A DNA stretch of 21,323 nucleotides from Neocallimastix lanati (nom. inval.) (Eukaryota; Neocallimastigomycota; Neocallimastigomycetes; Neocallimastigales; Neocallimastigaceae), in NCBI GenBank assembly GCA_016946835.1, contig JACVTC010000513.1, positions 1 through 21,323 of the forward strand, written 5' to 3'. This document shows positions 1-8,943 of the stretch, piece after piece (within the stretch, counting starts at the first letter, position 1; each line of letters opens with the position of its first letter). Position numbers and translations under genes: made by a program. The notes beneath the pieces are model-generated. The model was given only the letters and a program-made list of their open reading frames with translations. It did no database searches and was not told the DNA's origin.

Positions 1-1
1 T

Positions 2-683
2 AATTCAAATATTATTTCAAATAATAAATCAAATAATATTCCAAATAATAATTCAAATATAATTTCAAATAATAATTCAAACAATATCTCAAATAATAAA
101 TCAAATAATACTTCAAATATTATTTCAAATAGTAACTCAAACAATAATTCATATAAGAATTCAAATAATTCAACAATTAAATCAAATATCTCGAATCACA
201 ATTTAACGAATAATTTAAATAAAATAAAATATATATTTAACAATGACTCAAATATTGTCAATAAAATGAAATCAGATATTAAACAATATATTTAAAGCAT
301 AATGGTATTATTAGTGATTATAAAAATAATAAATTTAATGCTAATAAAATTGTTAATAAACAATTAAAACAGGCAACGAAAAATTTAAAGATTTTATTAA
401 AAATAAATATAACAATGAAGAACTCTTATCAGAAATTTACAAACATATAAAATCAAATATATTTTCAAATAATGATAATAACTCCTCAAATAATAATTCC
501 AATACAAATAATAATTTAAAATCAATAATAATTCTAATATTCCAATTAATTATCAAAATAATTCAAAGAATATATCTAATGCAAACAGTCAAATAAAAAG
601 ATAATTATTAAAGTTCAAGCCACAAATTCAAATAATTTACATATGCCTGAAAACATAATCAAAATAGGAAATTAAAAATCAAG
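2..683 (+). pseudogene. Decayed Asn/Ser-rich coding remnant
   Basis: A frame is open from base 2 to a TAA at 293-295 and reads as Asn/Ser-rich repeats (units such as NNNS and NNIS), with no start codon inside the window. Similar Asn/Ser/Lys-rich sense sequence then continues in other frames, roughly 296-400, 400-520, 530-603 and 606-683, so several small frameshifts break one ancestral ORF. The first 170 bases are an imperfect tandem repeat of AAATAATAATTCAAAT-like units. I cannot assign a family. The composition resembles the Asn-rich parts of the Gag and Pol proteins downstream, so a dead retroelement is possible, but a host low-complexity gene is equally possible. Confidence 0.5.
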
Positions 684-720
684 CCACAATTAATACTTCA
701 AAATTTTCAAAAAAAGAAGA

Positions 721-818
721 GAGTGAGACGACAACCCGCGGATCCGATCCGGTGTCGTCGGTATCGTTGTGCAGTCGCCTCACAGCTCGACCAGCGAGCC
801 ATTTGGGGGAACCCCCGC
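721..818. other. GC-rich structured island
   Basis: About 63% G+C over 103 bases by direct count, in a window that is otherwise strongly AT-rich. It can fold: GACGACAACC near 727 pairs with GGTGTCGTC near 751 with one bulge, GTGAG near 723 can pair with CTCAC near 779, and GGGGGAACCCCC at 805-816 is a tight inverted repeat. It directly abuts the GAGA target duplication of the family-C solo LTR. It could be a structured RNA, a 3' end fragment of another retroelement, or transferred DNA. I do not recognise it. Confidence 0.5.
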
Positions 819-823
819 GAGAT

Positions 824-1318
824 TGATAAGAATGTACTAAATAATGCATTCTTAATTAAATCTACGATTTATTTCTAATACATTATGTGTACATTATTAT
901 TTTTGTACTTTAATAAATTTTTAAATCCAAAGATCAAAAATTAAATCAAAAATTATATTAAACTTTAGATTTTTATATTAAATCTTATATTAAAAGTAAT
1001 ATTTTTATATATTTAAAACTTATATTAGCAATATTAATAATAAATCTTATTTTTTTTTTATATTAATAATGAAAATTTATATTAATAATATTTTTATATA
1101 TTGATAATTAAAAATTTATATATTATATTTTAACTTTTTATTATAAAATTTTATATCGAAATGTTTTATTTTATATTGAAAAATATTTTATTTATTAAAA
1201 ACCTTATATTAGAATAGTATTTTATTTTTATTTGAATATTTTAACAGATTGTAATAAAAATTATAGCCAATTAAATAAATTCTTATTAGTAATATTTTAG
1301 ATATTTTTAAATAAATAA

Positions 1319-1363
<45 letters not shown>

Positions 1364-1660
1364 TTTTATTAATATTATAAATGTATTTTATTTATATTGT
1401 TATAATTAAATTTTATATAACTAATTATAAAATTCAATTTAAATTTAATAGTTTTTATAAAAAAAAAAAAATAAATAAAATGTAATTTAGTGGCAAGAAC
1501 AACTTTTATGCCTTGAAAAAAGTATAAATAGTTGTAAATTTTGCTACTAATTTTTAAATATCATCAAGTAAAATTAATAAAATAAATAAAAATAATAAAT
1601 AAATGAATAAAATTTGTGTTTCCTTACTTTATTTTTATTTAATTCTCTAAAACCTTAACA
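824..1660 (+). repeat. 5' LTR of element 1 (837 bp)
   Basis: Direct repeat of 8042-8883 with TG...CA ends. I saw no substitutions between the copies, only length changes in A or T runs (for example 41 versus 42 A in the long run). A TATAAATA box at 1523-1530 puts the start of R near 1555. AATAAA motifs around 1575-1610 followed by a GT-rich stretch are likely poly(A) signals, so U3 is about 730 bp and R plus U5 only about 100 bp. Confidence 0.95.
1523..1530 (+). promoter_or_regulatory. TATA box of element 1 LTR
   Basis: TATAAATA sits about 130 bp before the LTR end in an otherwise TATA-consensus-poor stretch. Its copy in the 3' LTR is at 8746-8753. It should direct pol II transcription of the genomic RNA from about 25-35 bp downstream. 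Confidence 0.7.
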
Positions 1661-1666
1661 TTTATA

Positions 1667-1683
1667 TGGTGGAGATATCGGGG
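1667..1683 (+). other. Primer binding site of element 1
   Basis: TGGTGGAGATATCGGGG starts 6 nt after the LTR end. It begins TGG, complementary to a tRNA CCA end, and its reverse complement reads as a T-stem 3' strand CCCGA, a 7-nt acceptor strand TATCTCC, a discriminator A and CCA. The primer tRNA should therefore start GGAGATA. Which tRNA this is cannot be told from the window. Confidence 0.8.
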
Positions 1684-3113
1684 AATTAAATAGAAATAAT
1701 AGTAAATAACATAGATTTTTTTTTTTTTTAATTTTTTTTATTTTATATTGATAAACAAGTAAGTCGTTAATCCTTTGATAACCTATGGCGCTTGTTTGAT
1801 ATATATATAAAAAAATTTTTTTTAAATAAGTAAAATTAAGATTCTAAAAAAACAAATTTTGTAAAATTATAACAAGGAGCGGATAGAGCTCATACACAGT
1901 GTATTCTCAGATAGCAACAAATTAACTCTATTCATAGTAGGTTATTGAATAGTAGTTAATTTGGAGATTAATTGGAAAGTAGACGAAGGTATTTGGTTAC
2001 CGACCCGGTAATAATAGTTCAGCCTTCAACGTTTCAACACACGAAGGTGCGGGTACTTTCCAAGCACTGGCGAATAAGGAGCTTACGTCACCGAAGGCGT
2101 AAGATTGTTTTTTTTATATATATTTTTTTTACTTTTCTTTGTGCTAGTTATAAGGCACTTTATTATATAAAGTATCAGACTTTGGCTAACTTCGCCATTT
2201 AAATTTTTTTTATTTTTTTTTTATTACTGATACTTTATTTGTTTAATAATTCCTGTAAAAGAATCTTAATTTACTTTGAAAATATTGTGTTAGTTAATAA
2301 AAATATTATTGAATACTTTTAAAATTTTTTTTATTCCGTACATAGATTATCGGATTAAGTTTATCCTACATAGTAATTGGGCTAGTGGGCTCTGAACTGC
2401 TATATTTTATATTGAATATAGTAATCGTGGCACACGCGTGGCATGACACCATTAGGTAAGCTGCACGTCAGACAGTGTGTACTATCAGATTGTACGACAA
2501 TAAAGATTATTTTTTGTATTTAATAATTATAATTAATTAATAATTTTATTAGCTATAACAAAACAATATTTATCGTTTAAAAAGAAAAATTTTTGAAAGG
2601 TGAAAATAATAAATAAAACTTTGCTTCTAAATTTATTACTACAAATATACTAAATTACAAAATTCAAGTGGTCGATAAAGATTTCGAGCTTGAAAAATTA
2701 TTCTATTAAGTTGTCGATAAAGATTTCGAACTTAAAATTATTCTATTAAGTTGTCGATAAAGATTTCGAACTTAAAATTATTCTATTGAGTTGTCGATAA
2801 AGATTTCGAACTTAAAAATTATTCTATTGAGTTGTCGATAAAGATTTCGAACTTAAAAATTATTCTTAATAAAGTAGTCGAAAAGAACCTCGTGCTTTAT
2901 AATTTCTACTAAGTTGTCGATAAAGATTTCGAGCTTATATCTACTAAAGAAAGCAAATAAAATTATTATTTTCAAAAGTTACTAAAATATATTGTTTTAA
3001 AAAAATTGATTCGATATTAAATTACCTATTAAATTATATTTTTAAAGTTGTATTTCCAAATTTATTCTTATTTAATCACCTCATTAATATACAACAAGAA
3101 ATATTTAAACAAA
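1684..3113 (+). other. Structured 5' leader of element 1
   Basis: About 1.4 kb between PBS and gag with no convincing gene. It holds clear inverted repeats: a 16-bp helix with one bulge (1919-1934 with 1946-1962), a TTACCG/CGGTAA hairpin at 1997-2011 inside a GAAGG/CCTTC stem (1985-2027), CTTACG/CGTAAG at 2082-2103, and CTATATT/AATATAG at 2400-2421. The stretches 1870-2105 and 2340-2510 are richer in G+C than their surroundings. A seven-unit hairpin array follows at 2666-2936. Likely roles are RNA packaging, dimerisation or translation control. This is inference. Confidence 0.6.
2666..2936 (+). repeat. Seven-unit hairpin array, ~40-bp period
   Basis: Seven units start at 2666, 2708, 2748, 2788, 2829, 2872 and 2911. 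The typical core is AAGTTGTCGATAAAG followed by ATTTCGAACTT. Each core folds as AAGT/ACTT plus TCGA/TCGA with a 2-nt bulge and a short A-rich loop. Units 1 and 7 have GCTT instead of ACTT, keeping the pair as a U-G wobble. Unit 6 is diverged but keeps AAAG/CTTT ends. The array lies in the genomic RNA leader about 180 nt before gag. Confidence 0.85.
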
Positions 3114-4025
3114 ATGTCCAAGGAAACAACTTTGAGCTTTAAAGAATTGAAAAAAGAATTAAGAGATATTGTGAAACTTAGCAAGGACAATTTAGATATT
3201 AAGTCCTGGGCTACTGAATTAAAACTTTGGATCAAGATACAAGGTATTACAGATCCAGAAACAATATTTAATGCTTGTTTACTTACCAGCTCTGGTGAAG
3301 TACAACGCGTTATTGAAGATTTGGGAGAAGATAGTGATGATGAAAGTGATGATTCATCAGATGAAGAAGAAGAAGATGATGAAGAAGAAAATGTTGATGA
3401 TGATATTAAATTTCCTTCTCTTGGAAAAATCATTTCAAGTCTTGAAAATTTTTACGGTATTAAAGAAGACCAAAATTTACTTCTTAAAGAACTTCGTGCA
3501 ATGCGAATTAAAAGAAACGAAAAGATTAAAGACTTTAATGTAAGATATAGAACTTTGTACACTAAACTTGATAAAAAGAGAAGAAAGCGCATCGGTGTAC
3601 TAGATTATATTGATTCTATTCAAAATAATTATGAAGCTTGGAAGAAATTATCCCTTAAAGATGATATAAGTATGGAGAAAGCTTTCAAAATTGCCGAGAA
3701 AGTAGATAGACTTTCTGTAAGGAACAATAATATTAATACCTATAATGTTAATAATTCCCAGCATAATCAAAATAATCAAAACAGTACTACTTCAAGACTT
3801 TATCCTAAAAGAAGAAACGAAACTTTCCAAACAAGTCAAACAAATAATAAACCGAAACCTCAAGATATTATAGAAGAATCAACCCAGAAAATGAGAAATT
3901 TATCTATTAAAACTTGCTTCTTCTGTAAGGAAGAAGGTCATTACTCATACTATTGCCCTCAATTAAATAAGATTATGGAAAAAAATAAAAAAGAAATATA
4001 TTCCAAAAAGTCTTTAAACTTCTAA
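3114..4025 (+). CDS. gag: Gag polyprotein of element 1
   Basis: A 303-aa Gag, the structural protein that assembles cytoplasmic virus-like particles and binds the genomic RNA. The first ATG of the frame is 3114 (MSKETT). Upstream in-frame sequence lacks an ATG. Residues 1-68 are probably the start of the capsid fold, 69-97 are an almost uninterrupted Asp/Glu/Ser tract, and about 100-210 match the Retrotrans_gag type, including IKRNEKIKDF shared in form with IKRNETIKGF of element 2 Gag. A CCHC zinc knuckle is formed by C268, C271, H276 and C281. The acidic tract inside the capsid region is odd because Gag is usually basic. The ORF ends at the frameshift signal, which links it to pol in the -1 frame. 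Confidence 0.92.
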   Translation: MSKETTLSFKELKKELRDIVKLSKDNLDIKSWATELKLWIKIQGITDPETIFNACLLTSSGEVQRVIEDLGEDSDDESDDSSDEEEEDDEEENVDDDIKFPSLGKIISSLENFYGIKEDQNLLLKELRAMRIKRNEKIKDFNVRYRTLYTKLDKKRRKRIGVLDYIDSIQNNYEAWKKLSLKDDISMEKAFKIAEKVDRLSVRNNNINTYNVNNSQHNQNNQNSTTSRLYPKRRNETFQTSQTNNKPKPQDIIEESTQKMRNLSIKTCFFCKEEGHYSYYCPQLNKIMEKNKKEIYSKKSLNF

Positions 4026-4065
4026 ATGGGAGCAGAAGCACTCCCAATGACAAAACAATAGCTTC
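4013..4065 (+). promoter_or_regulatory. -1 ribosomal frameshift signal, element 1
   Basis: Slippery heptamer TTTAAAC at 4013-4019 is in the correct phase (tcT TTA AAC) just before the gag stop at 4023-4025. After a 7-nt spacer, TGGGAG (4027-4032) pairs perfectly with CTCCCA (4041-4046) around an 8-nt loop. GAAGC in the loop (4035-4039) is complementary to GCTTC (4061-4065), giving a possible H-type pseudoknot. The pol frame is open from 3989. U UUA AAC is a well-known efficient -1 site, as in coronaviruses. Confidence 0.88.
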
Positions 4066-7000
4066 ATTAAATAATTTACAAAATAATACTTTTACTAAGA
4101 ATACTCCAATTGATAATAATTCCTTTAATGAAGAATCTGAAGAATTTGATTTTAGTGACACACCTGATAGTGAGGATGATATCATTATAAATGCTATAAA
4201 AAGAAAAATGAATGATAATAACAGCGAAAAAGAAGAAAGTAATTCCAAGAAAGTACATAAAAGTTTAAAAGATAATCCACGTCCTTTCGCAACTCCTGCT
4301 TTAAGAAAGAAGAAAGAAAATGAGCTACATAATAAACCAAATAAAGCTTATAAAAATCAAATACTTCCATCAATTTTAACTCAACCAAATATTAACAAAG
4401 AAAAACAAAAAGAAAAGGAATTAAGAAATATGACAAGAGTAAGAGAAAGTAAAGAAGAAAACAACAATTATTCATCAAAAGGAAAGGAAAAAGTTGAATC
4501 TGAAGATATACTTGTAATCGATAATGAAATAGAAGATCTAGAAATGAATAAAGATAATCAACAAAATAAAACTAATACTTTGGAAAAATTAATTTCAACA
4601 AAAACTAAAGAAACTAATAATGGAAATACTCAGTTAGTAAAGAGGAATATTAAAATGATGAATAATAAAGAACCTTACAATATTATGGATGATTTAAATA
4701 ATCTTAAATCCAGTATTACGATAGGTCAACTCTTGAATGCATGTCCGAAAATTCGTTCACAACTAACTCAAGGTTTAAAGTTAGAAAAATCTAAAATAAT
4801 TGGAACTGTAGACAATGTAATAGCACGAACTTTATTAGTAAATAACTATGATCATAGCTACATAAGTAAAAGTAATGAAGTAGCCGAAGAAGACTTAGCA
4901 ATGGTTGATGCAAGTGTTGACGGAGTACTAGGAAAACTTTTAATTGATTCTTGTAGTAACCTAAGCATCGTTACTAAGCAGTATTTTGATAAATTACCTG
5001 GTGAATATGAAACAGTTGGAAAAAGTCGTGGAAGAATCCAACTAGCAACACAAGATGAAGAATACTCGGAAGGAATTATTGTTCGATTACCAGTAAAAAT
5101 TAATAATTATGAATTTAATGCGGACTTTAGAATTATTGAGAAAGAAGACTCTTTTTATGATATGTTAATAAACTTTAAAACTCAAATCGATCATTGTTTA
5201 TTTATTCATCCGACCTTAAACAGTTTATGTAAACTTTTGTCAGAAAGTGAATACGAAGAAATAGCTAAAATAAATAATCAATATTATGATGAAGAAAGTA
5301 TAATTTGCACTATTAGAAAAGTTAAAGAAACGAATAATGAAAAGGAAATTATAAAGGAATTAACTCCAATGGAATTTATTGAGAGTGATGAATTTTTAAG
5401 TACCTTAAATAAAGATTATAAAGAACAAATTATTAAAATTCTCAAAGAAATGATTGACATAGTTGCCACTTCAACAGAAGAACTAACTCCTTCTAAACTT
5501 TCACCACATAAGATCCGTTTAAAAGCAAATTCAAAGCCAGTAAAATTAAGAAGTTATAGGTTAACTAAATTAAAATCAGATATCTTAAAAGAAGAACTTA
5601 CAAAACTTATTAAGAAAGGATTGATAGAACCATCCTGTTCAGAATGGTCATCTCCAGTAGTACTTATTCTAAAACACAATGGAAAGTGGCGCTTGTGCAT
5701 TGACTACCGAAAAGTCAATGATATGACAGAAAAAGATTCTTATTCAGTTCCATATATAGATGAAATTTTTGATAGTCTCGGAGGAGCTAAAATATTTACA
5801 ACTCTTGATTTATTTTCTGGTTTTCACCAAATCTTAATGGATGAAGAAAGCGTTGAAGTAACCACTTTCACTACTAAGTTTGGAAATTATCAATTTAAGG
5901 TTATGCCTTTTGGACTTACTGGAGCTCCCTCAACCTTCCAAAGAGAAATGAATAAAATTTTATTCCCTTTTATTGGTGAATTTGTTTACGTATTTATTGA
6001 TGATGTTTTGATCTATTCAAAAAGTATCGAAGAACATTTAATTCATATTAAACAAGTATTAGAAGTATTTAAAGAAAACAAGTTAAAAATTAATATTGAA
6101 AAGTGCCATTTTCTTCAAACTGAAGTTGATGTATTAGGTCACAAACTTACTACTAAAGGATTAAGTCCCATGGAAAGTAAAATAACAGCTATTAAGAAGT
6201 GGGAAGCCCCTTCATCAATTCATGAATTAAGATCATTTCTAGGAGCAGTAGGATATTATCGTGACTTTATTCCTAAATATGCTCAAATTACCTCACCTTT
6301 ATGTAAATTATTGAAAAAGAATACTAAATATGAATGGAATAAAGAACAACAAGAAAGCTTTGAACTCCTAAAAGAAAAATTAATCAATGCACCTATTCTA
6401 AAATTTCCGTCATTTGACAAACCTTTTATCATTAGAACTGATGCTTCGTATAATGGAATTGGTGGAGTTCTTTTACAAAAAGAAGAAGAAACCGGTAAGG
6501 AGCATCCAATACACTTTATAAGTAGAAGTTTAAAGAAAGCTGAAAAGAATTATGGTATTACCGATTTGGAAGGAACCGCTTTGTTTTACTGTATGACTAA
6601 ATTTAAATCTTATATTGAAGGAAATCCACTACCTACAACTATTTACACAGATCATAAACCATTAGTTGGTTTATTTAAGAATAAAGAACCTTTGAATGCA
6701 AGGCAAACAAGATGGTGTCTAACCGCTAGTATGCTTGGAATTAATATAAAATATGAATCAGGCAAAAAGAATGTGTTAGCTGATGCTCTTTCAAGAATGA
6801 AAAGTAAGGAAGAGAGAAAGATATTATTAACAAAAATTACTGATGGAAATAATGAAGAATTATTATCTAAAGTTATAAAGGAATTTATTAATGAAAAGTT
6901 TACTGTTATTGATGGTGAAGATTACTTTATCGACAATGGAAATTATAGAAAATTAATAACGGACGAAAATGAAAGGTTTAAATTAATTTTAGAAGCTCAT

Positions 7001-8023
7001 AATATTGGCCACGAAGGATATTACAAAACATATCAAAGACTTAAGAAAAACTTTTATTGGAATCATATGATTAAAGATATCAAAAGAATTGTTAGTAATT
7101 GTGAAAAATGCCAATTAAATCGTCCTCAACCATATCCAGAACCAACCGAAAACCATCCAACTAAAGTGGAGGGTCCCTTTGTGCATTTAGGATTAGATAT
7201 TATAGGACCGTTACCAAAAACAAGAAATAATAATCAATATATTATAGTAACTGTTGATTACTTTACCAAATGGGTTGAAGCCGAACCCACTGAAAACATA
7301 ACTTCCTCTGATATAATTAAATTTTTAATAAACGTTTTTGCAAGACATGGTGTACCTCAAGTTATTACTACTGATAATGGAGTCCAATTCACTTCTGATA
7401 TGACTAAAATCTTTCTTGATTTTTATGATGTATATGTTAAATTTGTAGCTACTTACCACCCTGAATCAAATGGCCTTACTGAAAATCGAAATAAAGAAAT
7501 TGGAAAATTACTTCGTTTATTAGGAAGGAAAAATCAAGATTGGGATGAAGTTTTACCTTCTGCTTTATGGGCACTTCGAACTACCAAAAATACAGCTACT
7601 GGACATTCTAGTTTTGAATTAGTATATGGAAGAGAAGACCAACAGCCTTATGATATAGCCATAAGAACAATTGAAAATGCAGGTAAATCATATGATGAAA
7701 TTTTAATGGAAAAATTTGTTCGTCATTATCAATGGACTAGAGAAGCATGCGAAAATGTGAAGAATGCTAACAAGTATTGGGCAACAAGACGAGAAGAACA
7801 AATAAGTATGAAAAAGGGAAAAGAATTAAAGGCTGGTGATCTTGTTCTTGTTAGAAACTTTAGCCGCACTAAGCTAGAACCATATTACAATGGACCATTT
7901 AAAATTTTAAAAATTCAATTCAACACGGCAACCCTAATCGATCAGAAGACTGGAAAGCAACTCGATAGGAATGTTCACTTTAAAAATTTAGTAAAGTTTA
8001 ACTCCGCTTACAGAGAAGCTTGA
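4019..8023 (+). CDS. pol: Pol polyprotein (PR-RT-RH-IN) of element 1
   Basis: Made as a Gag-Pol fusion after -1 slippage at 4013-4019. It adds 1,334 residues, numbered here from codon 4019, and copies and integrates the element. Protease: catalytic D310 in LIDSCSN, with Cys where retropepsins normally have Gly. Reverse transcriptase: D597 (LDLFSG) and FIDD 659-662. RNase H: D808 (TDAS), TDH and DALSR near 922. Integrase: HHCC zinc domain H994, H998, C1028, C1031, then D1060, D1119 and E1155 with exactly 35 residues between the last two, followed by a GPF motif at 1292. There is no chromodomain; the protein ends about 40 residues after GPF. The first in-frame ATG (4208) is probably not the start. 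Only 18 bp separate the stop from the 3' LTR. Confidence 0.93.
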   Translation, partial: LLNGSRSTPNDKTIASLNNLQNNTFTKNTPIDNNSFNEESEEFDFSDTPDSEDDIIINAIKRKMNDNNSEKEESNSKKVHKSLKDNPRPFATPALRKKKENELHNKPNKAYKNQILPSILTQPNINKEKQKEKELRNMTRVRESKEENNNYSSKGKEKVESEDILVIDNEIEDLEMNKDNQQNKTNTLEKLISTKTKETNNGNTQLVKRNIKMMNNKEPYNIMDDLNNLKSSITIGQLLNACPKIRSQLTQGLKLEKSKIIGTVDNVIARTLLVNNYDHSYISKSNEVAEEDLAMVDASVDGVLGKLLIDSCSNLSIVTKQYFDKLPGEYETVGKSRGRIQLATQDEEYSEGIIVRLPVKINNYEFNADFRIIEKEDSFYDMLINFKTQIDHCLFIHPTLNSLCKLLSESEYEEIAKINNQYYDEESIICTIRKVKETNNEKEIIKELTPMEFIESDEFLSTLNKDYKEQIIKILKEMIDIVATSTEELTPSKLSPHKIRLKANSKPVKLRSYRLTKLKSDILKEELTKLIKKGLIEPSCSEWSSPVVLILKHNGKWRLCIDYRKVNDMTEKDSYSVPYIDEIFDSLGGAKIFTTLDLFSGFHQILMDEESVEVTTFTTKFGNYQFKVMPFGLTGAPSTFQREMNKILFPFIGEFVYVFIDDVLIYSKSIEEHLIHIKQVLEVFKENKLKINIEKCHFLQTEVDVLGHKLTTKGLSPMESKITAIKKWEAPSSIHELRSFLGAVGYYRDFIPKYAQITSPLCKLLKKNTKYEWNKEQQESFELLKEKLINAPILKFPSFDKPFIIRTDASYNGIGGVLLQKEEETGKEHPIHFISRSLKKAEKNYGITDLEGTALFYCMTKFKSYIEGNPLPTTIYTDHKPLVGLFKNKEPLNARQTRWCLTASMLGINIKYESGKKNVLADALSRMKSKEERKILLTKITDGNNEELLSKVIKEFINEKFTVIDGEDYFIDNGNYRKLITDENERFKLILEAHNIGHEGYYKTYQRLKKNFYWNHMIKDIKRIVSNCEKCQLNRPQPYPEPTENHPTKVEGPFVHLGLDIIGPLPKTRNNNQYIIVTVDYFTKWVEAEPTENITSSDIIKFLINVFARHGVPQVITTDNGVQFTSDMTKIFLDFYDVYVKFVATYHPESNGLTENRNKEIGKLLRLLGRKNQDWDEVLPSALWALRTTKNTATGHSSFELVYGREDQQPYDIAIRTIENAGKSYDEILMEKFVRHYQWTREACENVKNANKYWATRREEQISMKKGKELKAGDLVLVRNFSRTKLEPYYNGPFKILKIQFNTATLIDQKTGKQLDRNVHFKNLVKFNSAYREA

Positions 8024-8032
8024 GTCTTCGTC

Positions 8033-8041
8033 GGGGCATCT
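8033..8041 (+). other. Plus-strand primer region (PPT) of element 1
   Basis: GGGGCATCT lies immediately before the TGAT of the 3' LTR, where plus-strand DNA synthesis should be primed. The same nine bases precede the 3' LTR of element 2 (19269-19277). The tract is short and not purely purine, so the exact primer is uncertain. Confidence 0.6.
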
Positions 8042-8539
8042 TGATAAGAATGTACTAAATAATGCATTCTTAATTAAATCTACGATTTATTTCTAATACA
8101 TTATGTGTACATTATTATTTTTGTACTTTAATAAATTTTTAAATCCAAAGATCAAAAATTAAATCAAAAATTATATTAAACTTTAGATTTTTATATTAAA
8201 TCTTATATTAAAAGTAATATTTTTATATATTTAAAACTTATATTAGCAATATTAATAATAAATCTTATTTTTTTTTTATATTAATAATGAAAATTTATAT
8301 TAATAATATTTTTATATATTGATAATTAAAAATTTATATATTATATTTTAACTTTTTATTATAAAATTTTATATCGAAATGTTTTATTTTATATTGAAAA
8401 ATATTTTATTTTATTAAAAACCTTTATATTAGAATAGTATTTTTATTTTTATTTGAATATTTTAACAGATTGTAATAAAAATTATAGCCAATTAAATAAA
8501 TTCTTATTAGTAATATTTTAGATATTTTTAAATAAATAA

Positions 8540-8585
<46 letters not shown>

Positions 8586-8883
8586 TTTTATTAATATTAT
8601 AAATGTATTTTATTTATATTGTTATAATTAAATTTTATATAACTAATTATAAAATTCAATTTAAATTTAATAGTTTTTATAAAAAAAAAAAAAATAAATA
8701 AAATGTAATTTAGTGGCAAGAACAACTTTTATGCCTTGAAAAAAGTATAAATAGTTGTAAATTTTGCTACTAATTTTTAAATATCATCAAGTAAAATTAA
8801 TAAAATAAATAAAAATAATAAATAAATGAATAAAATTTGTGTTTCCTTACTTTATTTTTATTTAATTCTCTAAAACCTTAACA
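8042..8883 (+). repeat. 3' LTR of element 1 (842 bp)
   Basis: Matches 824-1660 with no substitution seen and about five extra bases in A/T runs. TATAAATA is at 8746-8753. Transcripts starting in the 5' LTR should end near 8840, after the AATAAA cluster. Confidence 0.95.
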
Positions 8884-8943
8884 AGATGATAAATAACAAA
8901 ATTATTAAATTAAAATAAATAATAAAAAAACAAATTCTTGTTA

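Larger units (their letters stand above)
824..8883 (+). mobile_element. Ty3/gypsy LTR retrotransposon 1, intact
   Basis: A complete element of 8,060 bp bounded by LTRs that begin TGAT and end AACA, flanked by a perfect 4-bp target duplication AGAT (820-823 and 8884-8887). Internal order is PBS, structured leader, gag, -1 frameshift signal, pol (PR-RT-RH-IN), purine-rich tract and 3' LTR. The PR-RT-RH-IN order defines the Ty3/gypsy (Metaviridae) type. Both ORFs are open and the LTRs match apart from homopolymer-length changes, so it looks recent and possibly autonomous. It was inserted one base inside the 5' end of an older family-C solo LTR. Confidence 0.95.

Noticed and set aside
1972-2202. 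76-codon frame in the element 1 leader
   Set aside because: It begins at TTG, not ATG, has no recognisable domain and overlaps foldable leader RNA.
2666-2936. CRISPR-like array of repeats
   Set aside because: The intervals between cores are themselves near-identical, the units are leader hairpins in a eukaryotic retrotransposon, and no cas genes are present.
3048-3113. N-terminal extension of element 1 Gag
   Set aside because: The extension begins at TTG; the first ATG of the frame is 3114 and the extension has no counterpart in element 2.
3068-3433. Antisense ORFs across gag and pol, including 3973-4388, 13151-13423 and 14259-15692
   Set aside because: They mirror biased codon composition of the sense genes and show no domains.
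4208-4210. Independent ATG start for element 1 Pol (and 13708 for element 2)
   Set aside because: Both pol frames are open back to a phased slippery heptamer, so fusion synthesis explains them better.
7892-8020. Chromodomain at the integrase C-terminus
   Set aside because: Only about 40 residues follow GPF and no aromatic chromodomain pattern is visible; the same holds for element 2.
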